From CAYMKL01 sp964390805 (lineage in GTDB: Bacteria > Chloroflexota > Anaerolineae > VGOG01), in assembly GCA_964390805.1 (NCBI GenBank), contig CAYMKL010000080.1:1-32530 (forward strand): a stretch of 32,530 nt of DNA. The letters are read 5' to 3'. The notes below the pieces were generated by a model. The model was not told the DNA's origin and ran no database searches. It saw nothing but the letters and a program-made list of their open reading frames with translations. How positions within the stretch are numbered: the first letter of the stretch is position 1; each line of letters opens with the position of its first letter. Of the stretch, positions 21,862-30,150 are shown one piece after another. Both the position numbers and the translations under genes were made by a program.

Positions 21862-22776
21862 CTAGACTCTTAATCGTGGATCCCAGATCTCCCTTAGCCA
21901 GTCTCCTAGCAAGTTTATGGCCAGGACTGTCAGCGCAATTGCCAAACCAGGAAATGTGCTCAACCACCAAGCGGTCCATATATAGTTGCGTCCACTGCTT
22001 AACATACCTCCCCAGGTCGGCGTGGGAGGCTGAACACCCAGCCCCAAGAAACTAAGGCTTGATTCCGTTACAATTACTCCGGCCAGGTGCAGGGATCCAA
22101 CAACGATTACTGGTGTAATAATATTAGGAAGAAGGTGACGGAAAATCAACCTGGCCGGCTGGCATCCAATAGCCCTCGCAGCCTCAATGAACTCCCTTTC
22201 TCGCAAGGACAATATTTGCCCACGCACCAATCGAGCATACCTAGTCCAACCGGTCACTGTCAGGATAACGACAATATTTAACAAACTTGGCCCCACTACA
22301 CCGATCACAGCTATGGCTAGCAACATAAACGGGCAAGCCAACAATATGTCGACCACTCTCATAATAAGCTGATCAACTCTTCCTCCATAGTAGCCGGAGA
22401 CCAGACCCAGCAGGGTACCTATGCATGCGGTTGATGTGGCCACCGAAAAACTCACCATCAAAGAAATGCGAGCCCCAAATAGCATTCGACTCAGGGTATC
22501 CCGACCTAGACTATCAGTCCCCAAAATATGCTCCCACCTGCCCGTGGCATACCATGCGGGTGGAGCAAGACGGTTAGGCAGATCTTGCTCTATGGGATCA
22601 TGGGGTGCTATAGAGGGCGCAAAGATAGCAGCCAAGATGACTAGGAGAAGGGCCACTCCAGCAAGGAATCTTACCCGGTTTCCACGTAGATTAGAAAGCC
22701 ACCTCAGGTGACGGCCAACCGACAATTCGGGCAACTTTGACTTGCCCAGTATCACCTTCCCGTCTATTACCGACAT
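21862..22776 (-). CDS. dppC: ABC transporter permease, DppC/OppC type
   Basis: 304-aa inner-membrane permease of a dipeptide/oligopeptide/nickel (PepT) ABC importer. The N-terminus has the OppC_N segment (LRGNRVRFLAGVALLLVILAA then PHDP..QDL). After it comes LGTDSLGRDTLSRMLFGARISL and six predicted helices in all. The EAA loop that contacts the ATPase is EAARAIGCQPARLIFRHLLPN. ATG 22776 opens the family-typical start, although its ribosome site is poor and directly abuts it. It follows dppB by about 100 bp. No ATPase gene follows; the next gene is the regulator. Confidence 0.9.
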   Translation of the reverse strand: MSVIDGKVILGKSKLPELSVGRHLRWLSNLRGNRVRFLAGVALLLVILAAIFAPSIAPHDPIEQDLPNRLAPPAWYATGRWEHILGTDSLGRDTLSRMLFGARISLMVSFSVATSTACIGTLLGLVSGYYGGRVDQLIMRVVDILLACPFMLLAIAVIGVVGPSLLNIVVILTVTGWTRYARLVRGQILSLREREFIEAARAIGCQPARLIFRHLLPNIITPVIVVGSLHLAGVIVTESSLSFLGLGVQPPTPTWGGMLSSGRNYIWTAWWLSTFPGLAIALTVLAINLLGDWLREIWDPRLRV

Positions 22777-22875
22777 CCTCGCATAACCTCATTGCACCGT
22801 GCTAGCCACAGGCTCCAGAGAGGATCTTCGCCCGTAGCAATTGTGATGTCTCCCCTCTTAAAAAGGACCTCAAAC

Positions 22876-23793
22876 CTATTCATAGCGGATGCGTGGATCT
22901 AAATATCTATAGGCAATGTCAGCTACAAAGTTAGCTGTCCCAAATATCAGAGCAAATACGAATACTATAGCCTGAACTAGAGGAAAGTCCCGCTTATATA
23001 CACCCTGTATCATTAACCTGCCAGCTCCCGGCCAAGCAAAAACGGTTTCTGTAATTACCGCACCGCTGAGCAACCTGCCGGCCTGTAACGCGATGATAGT
23101 AACTACTGGAATGGCGGCGTTTTTCAATACGTGCCGATAGATGATCGCCGCTTCACCCAGACCTTTTGCCCTAGCGGTTCGAACATAATCTTCTGATAAA
23201 GTGTCTAAAATGGCCGATCTCAGCAGGCGCGCAATGCTAGCTGTTGAATATAGTGCGAGCGTAACTGCTGGCAGAACTAGGGATCTTGGTCCCACTTTTC
23301 CAGACGTGGGTAGAACGCGAAGAGTGACGCTGAAGATCAATATTAGCATCAGTCCCGACCAGAAGGTGGGCATGCATCTTCCTAATGTAGCTACTATTGT
23401 ACACAAACTGTCCCACACAGAGCCTGGCTTGGTGCCTGAAGTAACTCCGAGCAGAACTCCCACCACAATAGCTATCGTCATAGACGTTGCAGCTAATTGT
23501 ATGGTCGCTGGCATTCGCTCCAAAACCAATGGCAAAGCACGTTCACCAAAACCATAAGAATTGCCAAAATCTCCTGTCAGAGCACCTCTTAAGAATGTGA
23601 CAAACTGAACCCACAGGGGCTTATCTAGCCCCATCCGTGCTCTCAATAGCTCGATTTCTTCGGCGGTAGCAGTTTCTGAGGCAAATAGGGTTGCTGGATC
23701 ACCTGTTAGACGCTGAACGAAGAATATCATGATCAGCACGCCCAATACCGACATAAAAGTGTACAACGCCCGCCTCACAAAATATGCAGACAT
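22876..23793 (-). CDS. dppB: ABC transporter permease, DppB/OppB type
   Basis: 305-aa partner permease. Typical DppB start MSAYFVRRALYTFMSVLGVL; LTGDPATLF; LRARMGLDKPLWVQFVTFL; and the EAA loop YVRTARAKGLGEAAIIYRHVLKN. The C-terminal end is YRYLDPRIRYE, as in the family. ATG 23793 is clearly favoured by GGAGGAGGGG about 6 bases upstream; the longer frame would run into the hairpin element 23833-23936. With DppC and the lipoprotein at 27023-28672 it makes a peptide or peptide-like importer; the energising ATPases must come from elsewhere. Confidence 0.92.
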   Translation of the reverse strand: MSAYFVRRALYTFMSVLGVLIMIFFVQRLTGDPATLFASETATAEEIELLRARMGLDKPLWVQFVTFLRGALTGDFGNSYGFGERALPLVLERMPATIQLAATSMTIAIVVGVLLGVTSGTKPGSVWDSLCTIVATLGRCMPTFWSGLMLILIFSVTLRVLPTSGKVGPRSLVLPAVTLALYSTASIARLLRSAILDTLSEDYVRTARAKGLGEAAIIYRHVLKNAAIPVVTIIALQAGRLLSGAVITETVFAWPGAGRLMIQGVYKRDFPLVQAIVFVFALIFGTANFVADIAYRYLDPRIRYE

Positions 23794-23832
23794 GCCATAC
23801 CCCTCCTCCACCCAATGGCCAAGGGAACAAAA

Positions 23833-23936
23833 CGGGATGGTTAGCTGAATTGTGATTTTGGAGGAGTTATTTGAACGTCTCCCCAGAGATTTCTTCAAAT
23901 AACTCTCTGAAAATCACAGCGTGATGAACCATCCCG
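23833..23936. repeat. 104-bp three-arm palindrome between M24 peptidase and dppB
   Basis: CGGGATGGTT (23833-23842) pairs with AACCATCCCG at the far end, TGTGATTTT with AAAATCACA, and GAGTTATTTGAA with TTCAAATAACTC. The arms are separated by symmetrical 8-base and 4-base internal loops. It could be a MITE-like insertion or an intercistronic RNA hairpin that protects or attenuates the operon transcript. The loop has no T run, so simple termination is less likely. Confidence 0.85.
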
Positions 23937-23949
23937 ACAAAACGTACCG

Positions 23950-25107
23950 CTATTCGATTATTTGCAATTCCCGGGAGAACTCGTTCAGAGGGAGCCCTCC
24001 ATCGGGTGTCACCAACACTACGTCTTCGATTCGAGCGCCTAGCTTCCCTTGGATGTAGATACTTGGTTCGACAGTAAAAGTCATGCCCGCTCGGAGAACA
24101 GTCGTATCGCCCTCGCTCAGATAGGGGGGTTCATGGACGGTAGAGCCAATGCCGTGACCTAGGCGATGCATGAAATACTCTCCGTAGCCCTCACTGGCAA
24201 TTACGCCACGAGCGAGAGAGTCTGCCTTTTCTGCCGTGATATGCCCACTTTTCATAGCCTCTATAGCCTCTTGCTGTGCCCTGGTCACAGTATCGTAGAT
24301 TCTCCGAAACTCCGAGGTGGGTTCACCTATGAAAACCGTGCGCCCGAAATCTGAGCAGTAGCCTTGATAGACTACGCCAAAATCGAAGGTTACTGAGTCC
24401 CCCCTCTCAAGCACCTTGTCTGTAACACGCACTATCCAGCTTGCTGGCCGGATACGGCCAAGGCTCCAAAAAGATACGCCTGTTGTGAAAGAATTGCCCT
24501 CAGCTCCCTCCTTCACCATTTGGTAATCGATCTCATGCGCCAGATCGTACTCTGTTACGCCTGGTTGAATCATATTCAAGATCTTACCCAAAATAGTGTC
24601 GCATATGTGCGCAGCCGTCTTCATCAAGGCAATCTCGTTCTCATCCTTGATCATGCGCATAGGACTGATGAGCTCTGAAGCTAAGACCCAAACCTCTGAT
24701 GGCACTATCTTCGAAAGCCTGAGAGCGAACCTAGTCCAAGCTCGGTCTTCGATGGCAACTTTCTTGCCCTGCAAGTCGAATCCGCCCAATATCTCCTGCA
24801 AAATGGGAAAAGGATCTTCTCTATCACCAATGACCTGAACCTCTTCTATCCAAGGCTTGTCACGCACCTGCTCCTTTATAAACCCGCTGGCCATACGGGG
24901 CACAGTGCAGATAAGCCCCCTCTCCAGACCAATAAAGACACCGTAGAGCCAATCGCCAGGCATGCTAGTGTCAGTCGCATTGGGTCTAGGCCTACGTATC
25001 CCTGTCAGGTATTCTAGGTTAGCAGAGGGCGAAAGGAAGATTAGACCAATACCCTTCTTTTCCATTTCCGCCCTTACTAGATCGAGTCTCTTCTCATAGA
25101 TAGACAT
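23950..25107 (-). CDS. M24 family metallopeptidase (Xaa-Pro peptidase-like)
   Basis: 385 aa, two-domain pita-bread enzyme: N-terminal creatinase-like domain (1-150) and C-terminal metallopeptidase domain. All five dinuclear metal ligands are present: Asp242 (FDFGVV), Asp253 (YCSDFGRT), His318 (HRLGHGIG), Glu347 (TVEPSI) and Glu361 (ARIEDVV). The segment that in prolidases and aminopeptidase P reads xxGxNxAxxHY is GVSFWSLGRIRPASW, without the His, so specificity may not be Xaa-Pro. Likely cytoplasmic, acting on imported peptides or amide conjugates. No good alternative start; ATG 25107. A second paralogue is at 28977-30104 in the same operon. Confidence 0.88.
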   Translation of the reverse strand: MSIYEKRLDLVRAEMEKKGIGLIFLSPSANLEYLTGIRRPRPNATDTSMPGDWLYGVFIGLERGLICTVPRMASGFIKEQVRDKPWIEEVQVIGDREDPFPILQEILGGFDLQGKKVAIEDRAWTRFALRLSKIVPSEVWVLASELISPMRMIKDENEIALMKTAAHICDTILGKILNMIQPGVTEYDLAHEIDYQMVKEGAEGNSFTTGVSFWSLGRIRPASWIVRVTDKVLERGDSVTFDFGVVYQGYCSDFGRTVFIGEPTSEFRRIYDTVTRAQQEAIEAMKSGHITAEKADSLARGVIASEGYGEYFMHRLGHGIGSTVHEPPYLSEGDTTVLRAGMTFTVEPSIYIQGKLGARIEDVVLVTPDGGLPLNEFSRELQIIE

Positions 25108-25200
25108 TTCTAGTATTCCTCCTCATGTCCGATATGGGCCTGATCTACAGCAGCCCATGCTATTCACTGATTCTTCGCTCATTTCTGAACACAAATCCCT

Positions 25201-25220
25201 ATAGTGCCATTTGGCACTAT
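25201..25220. promoter_or_regulatory. 20-bp palindrome upstream of the M24 gene
   Basis: ATAGTGCCATTTGGCACTAT has perfect 9-base arms around TT. It lies about 95 bases upstream of the M24 ATG, in a 269-bp gap with no gene. On the minus strand it lies between a weak TTGGAT and TATAGG, so it could be an operator in an internal promoter. A related TAGTG..CACTA dyad is at 26588-26604. The XRE-cupin protein is a candidate binder. Confidence 0.5.
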
Positions 25221-25376
25221 CCAAGCATAGTAGCTAATTCGCTTGATACCACTAAATGTAATCATGCCGCAATTTAGAGAAGTGCCCGAGAAATAAACGA
25301 ACGATGAGTATTTGAGATGCACTACTGCGAACAGAGACGGATTCTCTTGTCAGTACCTTCGCAGAAAAGCCAAGCT

Positions 25377-26576
25377 TTAGCTTGACATCTCTCCCAGCAC
25401 TGTTGCGAACTGCTTAGGCTCGAGGACAACGCCTTCCTTTATTACCAAGTCGACGTTGCGCAGTGTAGCTATATTCGATAGAGGATCCCCATCTACTACA
25501 ATTACGTCGGCATACTTTCCAGGCTCTATAGTCCCCAGCACATCCCCTACGCCGATTAGTTCAGCGCCTAGCCGCGTACTCGCTACGATCACATCCATGG
25601 CAGTAAGGCCAAACTCCATCAGTAATTCCATTTCCCGCACCATCTCCCCCGCGGTATCGGTCCCCACTCCGATCTTGACTTTAGCCTCCACGGCGTTCCT
25701 CACGCTTTGTAGTCTAGACCTCCGGTTTCTCTGCATCAGTTCCACCAAATCCGCAGGTTCACCAAACTCGAGTGCATGATCGGTCCACCACTCCCCAGTA
25801 CTCAGAGTAGGGACGAGAAAGATGCCGCGAGCAGCCATCTTCTGAGCTGCCTCCCGACTCAAGTAGGTGCCGTGCTCGATGCTGTCTACCCCGAGCTCGA
25901 TAGCCATATCAATGGCGAGCCTTCCGCCAGCATGGACAGCAATCTTCTTATGCGCCTTATGTGCCTCCTCAACTGCCGCTCCCATTTCCTCAATAGTAAA
26001 CTCTGGAGATGTAGGTTTCTCGGCAATCGCCCCGCCACGCCCCGCAAATACCTTTATGAGATCTGCCCCAGCCTTCAGTTGCTCACGGGTTGCCTTCCGG
26101 ACCTCATCGGCGCCATCGGCCTCCCGACCGATCCTCCAATCCAGTGCCCCAGTAATCATCACCCCTTTCCCACTGACGAACATCCGCGGCCCTAAGACAA
26201 CACCTGCTTTGATTGCGTCTCTCAATGCAATGTCAATGTAGTCTGGCGCACACACATCACGAACCGTAGTTACCCCCGCCTTAAGGGAAGCCAAGGCGTC
26301 TCTCACAGAACGTATGAGAAGCATATAGGTTGTTTGTTCTTCCACCCGCTTCTCGCCTGGTCTGTACGTCCTCTTATGACTTAAGTGTTCATGGCTATTG
26401 ACCAGCCCGGGCAGAATCGCTTTTCCAGTCACATCAATGACCGTGTCCTCAGTCCCGTAACTGATACTCCTTCCTATCTCTGCAACGACCCCGCCCTCGA
26501 TCCTTATCATTGCGTCCGAGAGAGGTTCGTTGCCGGTTCCATCTATCAGTTTCCCGCCCTTCAGAATTATGGCCAT
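25377..26576 (-). CDS. Amidohydrolase family protein (imidazolonepropionase/Xaa-Arg-Pro dipeptidase-like)
   Basis: 399-aa cytoplasmic metal-dependent hydrolase with a small N-terminal beta-sandwich (LIDGTGNEPLSDAMI) and a TIM barrel. Metal ligands: HEH at 62-64 (VNSHEHL), Lys175 (DLIKVFAGRGG), His215 (IAVHAG), His235 (SIEHGTY) and Asp307 (GVGTDTAGEM). The set fits the binuclear Lys-bridged amidohydrolases that include peptide-bond-cleaving Xaa-Arg/Xaa-Pro dipeptidases. ATG 26576 is supported by AAGGAGG about 6 bases upstream. Placed between two M24 peptidases' genes and the peptide-binding protein, so a dipeptide or N-acyl amino acid substrate is likely. Confidence 0.85.
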   Translation of the reverse strand: MAIILKGGKLIDGTGNEPLSDAMIRIEGGVVAEIGRSISYGTEDTVIDVTGKAILPGLVNSHEHLSHKRTYRPGEKRVEEQTTYMLLIRSVRDALASLKAGVTTVRDVCAPDYIDIALRDAIKAGVVLGPRMFVSGKGVMITGALDWRIGREADGADEVRKATREQLKAGADLIKVFAGRGGAIAEKPTSPEFTIEEMGAAVEEAHKAHKKIAVHAGGRLAIDMAIELGVDSIEHGTYLSREAAQKMAARGIFLVPTLSTGEWWTDHALEFGEPADLVELMQRNRRSRLQSVRNAVEAKVKIGVGTDTAGEMVREMELLMEFGLTAMDVIVASTRLGAELIGVGDVLGTIEPGKYADVIVVDGDPLSNIATLRNVDLVIKEGVVLEPKQFATVLGEMSS

Positions 26577-27022
26577 CTTATCCTCCTTAGTGTTAATATC
26601 ACTATCGGTCTGGAAACATTCGCACTTTCATCGAACACGTGCTCTTATGACCCCCGGCCTTCTCCAATGGCTTGTGAACCCACACTCGCCAGCCCTACTC
26701 CGCTTGAACACGTGTGGAGTGCCACCTATCAATGCGCTCGGTTAGCTATAGGCGAGAAGAGGAGCATAGCCGCAAATCCAGCGCTTGAACCTAGCACTGA
26801 AGACTATGATCTCCTCCTCTCGCCGTCATCTCCTAAGCAACGCTGGCAGCACACCAAACTCACTACCGTTAGGATACGCATCCCCACCACTTAAGGCGTT
26901 GCACTCCAGGCGACATCGCTGACATTCACATGCATGTATATCTACATCAGCTACTGTCCTGGCACATGGGTCCGAGTTCCCTTCTCCGTCCCAGCGTATA
27001 GAAGACCTGGGCTTCAGATTTG
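26577..27022. other. 446-bp intergenic region in the peptide operon
   Basis: No coding frame here is convincing. An imperfect dyad TAGTGTTAATATCACTA (26588-26604) lies directly upstream of the amidohydrolase ribosome site and shares TAGTG/CACTA half-sites with the palindrome at 25201. GAACACGTG occurs twice (26633-26641, 26706-26714). No clear terminator follows the binding-protein gene. Confidence 0.45.
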
Positions 27023-28672
27023 CTACTCGCTCACCCATGCGCCGTACGCGGCAATATACTGGTCCGCACGGGGCTGCCAATCGTGGAACCTGTCTTTGTA
27101 GGCCCAGATGGCATGATGCTGCCATAACCAGACGTAAGGAGCTTCTTCCTTCGCAAGTTCTTGTATCTTCTTACAGACCTCCGCGTACTTGGCTGGATCC
27201 ATCGCGCTCATTGCCTCGGCTATCAACGCATCCATTTCCGGGTTGCAATGGTCAGACCATCTGCCCTCGCAAGAAAGGGCCGTAAAAGCAATGTGTGCTA
27301 CGCTGGTCTTGACGCCTCCCAGGCTCAGAAAGAAGAAGGGGGGATCGCCCTTGTGAGCCTTGAGCTTGTCAAGATGAGCCCCTTTCTCCAAGGTCACGAC
27401 GTTCGCAGTAACTCCCACCTTGCCTAATTGATTTGCAACGATCTCGGCGGAATCTACTGGAAAATGGTCCCCAATGGCTATTTGGAGGTCAGTAGTGAAC
27501 CCATCGGGATATCCCGCTTCCGCTAGTAGTTCCTTGGCCTTTTCGGGATCGTACGGATACGGTTCAATGGAAGGATCATATGCCTCCCAGGCAGGGATCG
27601 CGAAAGTAGCAACCCGAGTACCGCGTCCGCCCAACACATACTCAATTATGCTGTCGACGTCAACAGCATAGTTCATCGCCTGCCGAACCCTCTTGTCAGC
27701 AAAAGGACCTCCGTGGCGATTATCCATGTACAGGATGACGGTTCGGAAGATTGGCATTGATACTAACTCTATGCCAGGAGTTTTCTCCACTAGCTCTACC
27801 TGATCGGGGAGCACTTTGTCGATCATATCCACCTCGCCTGCCAACAAGGCGGCAATTTGGGTAGAGGGTTCAGGGATGACACGGTAGATCACGGTCTTTA
27901 TCTTAGGAGGCCCTTGCCAATAATCTTCATTGGCCTCCAACTTGACGTACTCATCCCTGACGTATTCAACAAGCTTGTATGGACCCGATCCCACGCCATG
28001 CTGATTCAAGTACGCATGTCCATGTTCAGCCAGGTACGCCGGCGGCAGCAAGTTGAGAGTCGCCAATTGTGTCAGTAGCCCCCGCCATGGTTCGGTAGTG
28101 TGGATTTCGATAGTGTAGGGATCAAGTAAATCGATCCGTTCTATCAAGGTGAAATCCTGGGCATACTGCGACTCCGCATCTCTCAGGACCTGCAGACTGG
28201 CTTGCACGGATTCCCCGGTCAATTCCTCGCCGTTGGTGAATTTGATGCCCTTTCTGAGCTTGAAGCGCCAGGTTGTATCGTCCACAATTTCCCAGGATTC
28301 CGCAACGAGAGGTTGGATCGGCCCGACAGGATCCCTTTGAGTCAGGGTGTCATAGATGCTTCTCATAATGCCCACAGCCTTGGCACCTTTGTTTTCGACC
28401 GGATCTAGGCTGAACGGATCCTCAGACTGCGCGATCACAAGCGTGCCTGTCGGCTCCGGCTCCGGCTTCGGCGTGGCTGTGATCACCTTCTCCACGACCA
28501 CGGTCTCGACAACCTTCTTCTCGACCACCACTTCCTTCTCCACCTCGACGGTGACCGGAACCTCTTTCTCGACGACTACTTCTTCCTTGATCACCTGGGG
28601 GGTGGGCGAGGAGCAAGCCGCCAGCAAAGAGACGATCGTGATCAAGGCAACGAGTGAATACTTGCGTTTCAT
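27023..28672 (-). CDS. Peptide ABC transporter substrate-binding lipoprotein (SBP family 5)
   Basis: 549 aa. Lipoprotein signal MKRKYSLVALITIVSLLAAC with the lipobox Cys at 20, then a long Val/Glu/Lys repeat spacer (about 28-72), a style common in Chloroflexota. The SBP_bac_5 domain follows: LVIAQSEDPFSLDP, SIYDTLTQRD, PLVAESWEIVDDTTWRFKLR, KGIKFTNGEELTGESV, GSGPYKLVEYV, and RVRQAMNYAVD. It captures peptides or similar ligands outside the membrane for DppB/DppC. ATG 28672 has AAGGAGG 7 bases upstream. A GC-rich hairpin precedes it, which could set its expression relative to the peptidase upstream. Confidence 0.93.
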   Translation of the reverse strand: MKRKYSLVALITIVSLLAACSSPTPQVIKEEVVVEKEVPVTVEVEKEVVVEKKVVETVVVEKVITATPKPEPEPTGTLVIAQSEDPFSLDPVENKGAKAVGIMRSIYDTLTQRDPVGPIQPLVAESWEIVDDTTWRFKLRKGIKFTNGEELTGESVQASLQVLRDAESQYAQDFTLIERIDLLDPYTIEIHTTEPWRGLLTQLATLNLLPPAYLAEHGHAYLNQHGVGSGPYKLVEYVRDEYVKLEANEDYWQGPPKIKTVIYRVIPEPSTQIAALLAGEVDMIDKVLPDQVELVEKTPGIELVSMPIFRTVILYMDNRHGGPFADKRVRQAMNYAVDVDSIIEYVLGGRGTRVATFAIPAWEAYDPSIEPYPYDPEKAKELLAEAGYPDGFTTDLQIAIGDHFPVDSAEIVANQLGKVGVTANVVTLEKGAHLDKLKAHKGDPPFFFLSLGGVKTSVAHIAFTALSCEGRWSDHCNPEMDALIAEAMSAMDPAKYAEVCKKIQELAKEEAPYVWLWQHHAIWAYKDRFHDWQPRADQYIAAYGAWVSE

Positions 28673-28772
28673 CTTGTTTCCTCCTTGATTTAGTTAGCTT
28701 ATAGTCTTGATCCACATGAGCAATCGTTCGGTCTTGACTCTTCTTGCTACCACCTCCTTCCCACGGTGAAAT

Positions 28773-28882
28773 CTCCCGGAAAGTCTTTGAAACTGCTCCC
28801 AGCCCCCGTCCCCGGGGGCGTCGCTGGCGAAGTCGAGCCGCAAGATCCGCCCGCGGACGGGGCTCCGAGCACTTTCCGGGAG
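28773..28882. repeat. GC-rich 110-bp hairpin between M24 peptidase and binding protein
   Basis: CTCCCGGAAAGT (28773-28784) pairs perfectly with ACTTTCCGGGAG (28871-28882), and AGCCCCCGTCC (28801-28811) with GGACGGGGCT (28855-28864) apart from one extra C. The interior is much more GC-rich than the surrounding operon. It is probably a REP/MITE-like insertion or an mRNA-stabilising structure protecting the binding-protein message. The rest of the 28673-28976 gap shows no gene. Confidence 0.75.
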
Positions 28883-28976
28883 GTCTCCGGTGCCTCATGC
28901 CCTTAGCTACATGGCAAGAGTAATTCTTATATACATGTGGAGAAGTCCGCCAACTCATCACCAAAAAGGTCATCAT

Positions 28977-30104
28977 CTAGCCAATTTTCCACAGGTGATG
29001 AGGAACATTGTTGAGTCTTCTCCCCCCTTGTTTGTCAACAACGACTGTATCCTCAATTCTCACGCCAAATCTTCCTTTCAGATAGATGCCTGGTTCGATG
29101 GTAACTACCATGCCAGTCTTAAGGGTCGTCTCGCTCACTCTTGAGACGTAAGGGGGTTCATTGGATTCTAGTCCGATTCCGTGTCCCGTGCGATGAACGA
29201 AGAATTCCCCAAAACCTTCCCTAGCAATGATATCCCTGGCAACAGCATCCAATTCCTTGCCTGTTATGCCATTGCAGGCTGCGTTGACCCCTGCTTCTTG
29301 TGCTCTAAGCACTATGTCATACACCTGCGCGAAGTCAAGTGTCGGCTCCCCTATATAAACAGTCCGGGTAATATCCGAGCAATAGCCTTCGTAAACGCAG
29401 CCAATGTCAAGCTGCAATGGTTGGTTGGGTTCCGTCCTTTTCTCACTAGGTGGATAACCCAGGGTTGCGCTATTAGTCCCACAACGCACTATAGGTGAGA
29501 AAGCAAGGCCTTCAGCACCATGTCTCCTCATTCGATTTTCGATCTCCCAAGCTAACTCGCGCTCACTGATGCCAATCTGGATATTATCGATGATCTCGCA
29601 AATAACCTTGTCCGCGATTTGAGCCGCTTTTTCCATTAGCACCAACTCTTCGTCGTCCTTGATCATCCGAAGACGCCCTACAATGTCGTGCGCTGTCGAA
29701 AAGGACGCTCCAACTAGGAGTTTCTGCAGATTCAACAATGAACTTGCAGGCATTTCTTCGCATATGGCTATGGTATCGTGAGGAAACTCGCTCAAGGTGC
29801 TGCGCATCCATTGGTAGGAATCATCGGTCTCCGTCCAGATTCGTATGTCCTTAACCCAAGTGCTGGCTTGAACGTAGTCTGCATGCATCTTTGGCACGAG
29901 AATTACGGGATCGCTGTCGACGCCTATGAGCAGGCCAGTCAACCATGCTCTGGGGTCCTTTATCTTACCAAAGTGGGGTTCTCTTCTGACGCCTGTGAGA
30001 TAGAACATGTTTACTGAAGGACAGAGGTACAGCAATTCAACGCCCTTCTCAACCATCGCTTCTTTCGTTAGAGCCAATCGTCTTTCGTAGATAGATGCCT
30101 TCAT
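28977..30104 (-). CDS. M24 family metallopeptidase (Xaa-Pro peptidase-like), second copy
   Basis: 375-aa paralogue of the protein at 23950-25107; both start with a SIYE(K/R)RL segment. Metal ligands Asp233 (LDIGCV), Asp244 (YCSDITRT), His308 (HRTGHGIG), Glu337 (TIEPGI) and Glu351 (VRIEDTV) are all present. The substrate segment is IVRCGTNSATLGYPPS; the His usual in NxAxxHY is absent. Two divergent paralogues in one operon suggest two related substrates or a hetero-oligomer. ATG 30104 is preferred, with AAGGAG directly upstream; an in-frame ATG six codons earlier overlaps that site. It lies 46 bases after the M14 gene. Confidence 0.88.
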   Translation of the reverse strand: MKASIYERRLALTKEAMVEKGVELLYLCPSVNMFYLTGVRREPHFGKIKDPRAWLTGLLIGVDSDPVILVPKMHADYVQASTWVKDIRIWTETDDSYQWMRSTLSEFPHDTIAICEEMPASSLLNLQKLLVGASFSTAHDIVGRLRMIKDDEELVLMEKAAQIADKVICEIIDNIQIGISERELAWEIENRMRRHGAEGLAFSPIVRCGTNSATLGYPPSEKRTEPNQPLQLDIGCVYEGYCSDITRTVYIGEPTLDFAQVYDIVLRAQEAGVNAACNGITGKELDAVARDIIAREGFGEFFVHRTGHGIGLESNEPPYVSRVSETTLKTGMVVTIEPGIYLKGRFGVRIEDTVVVDKQGGRRLNNVPHHLWKIG

Positions 30105-30150
30105 GCATCTCCTTTCTCGCATGGCCAGAGATTCCGACGTAATGCCCTGG

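Noticed and set aside
26385..26894. Plus-strand open frame between amidohydrolase and binding-protein genes
   Set aside because: It starts inside the amidohydrolase gene, has no ribosome site, and shows no domain; the intergenic part looks non-coding.
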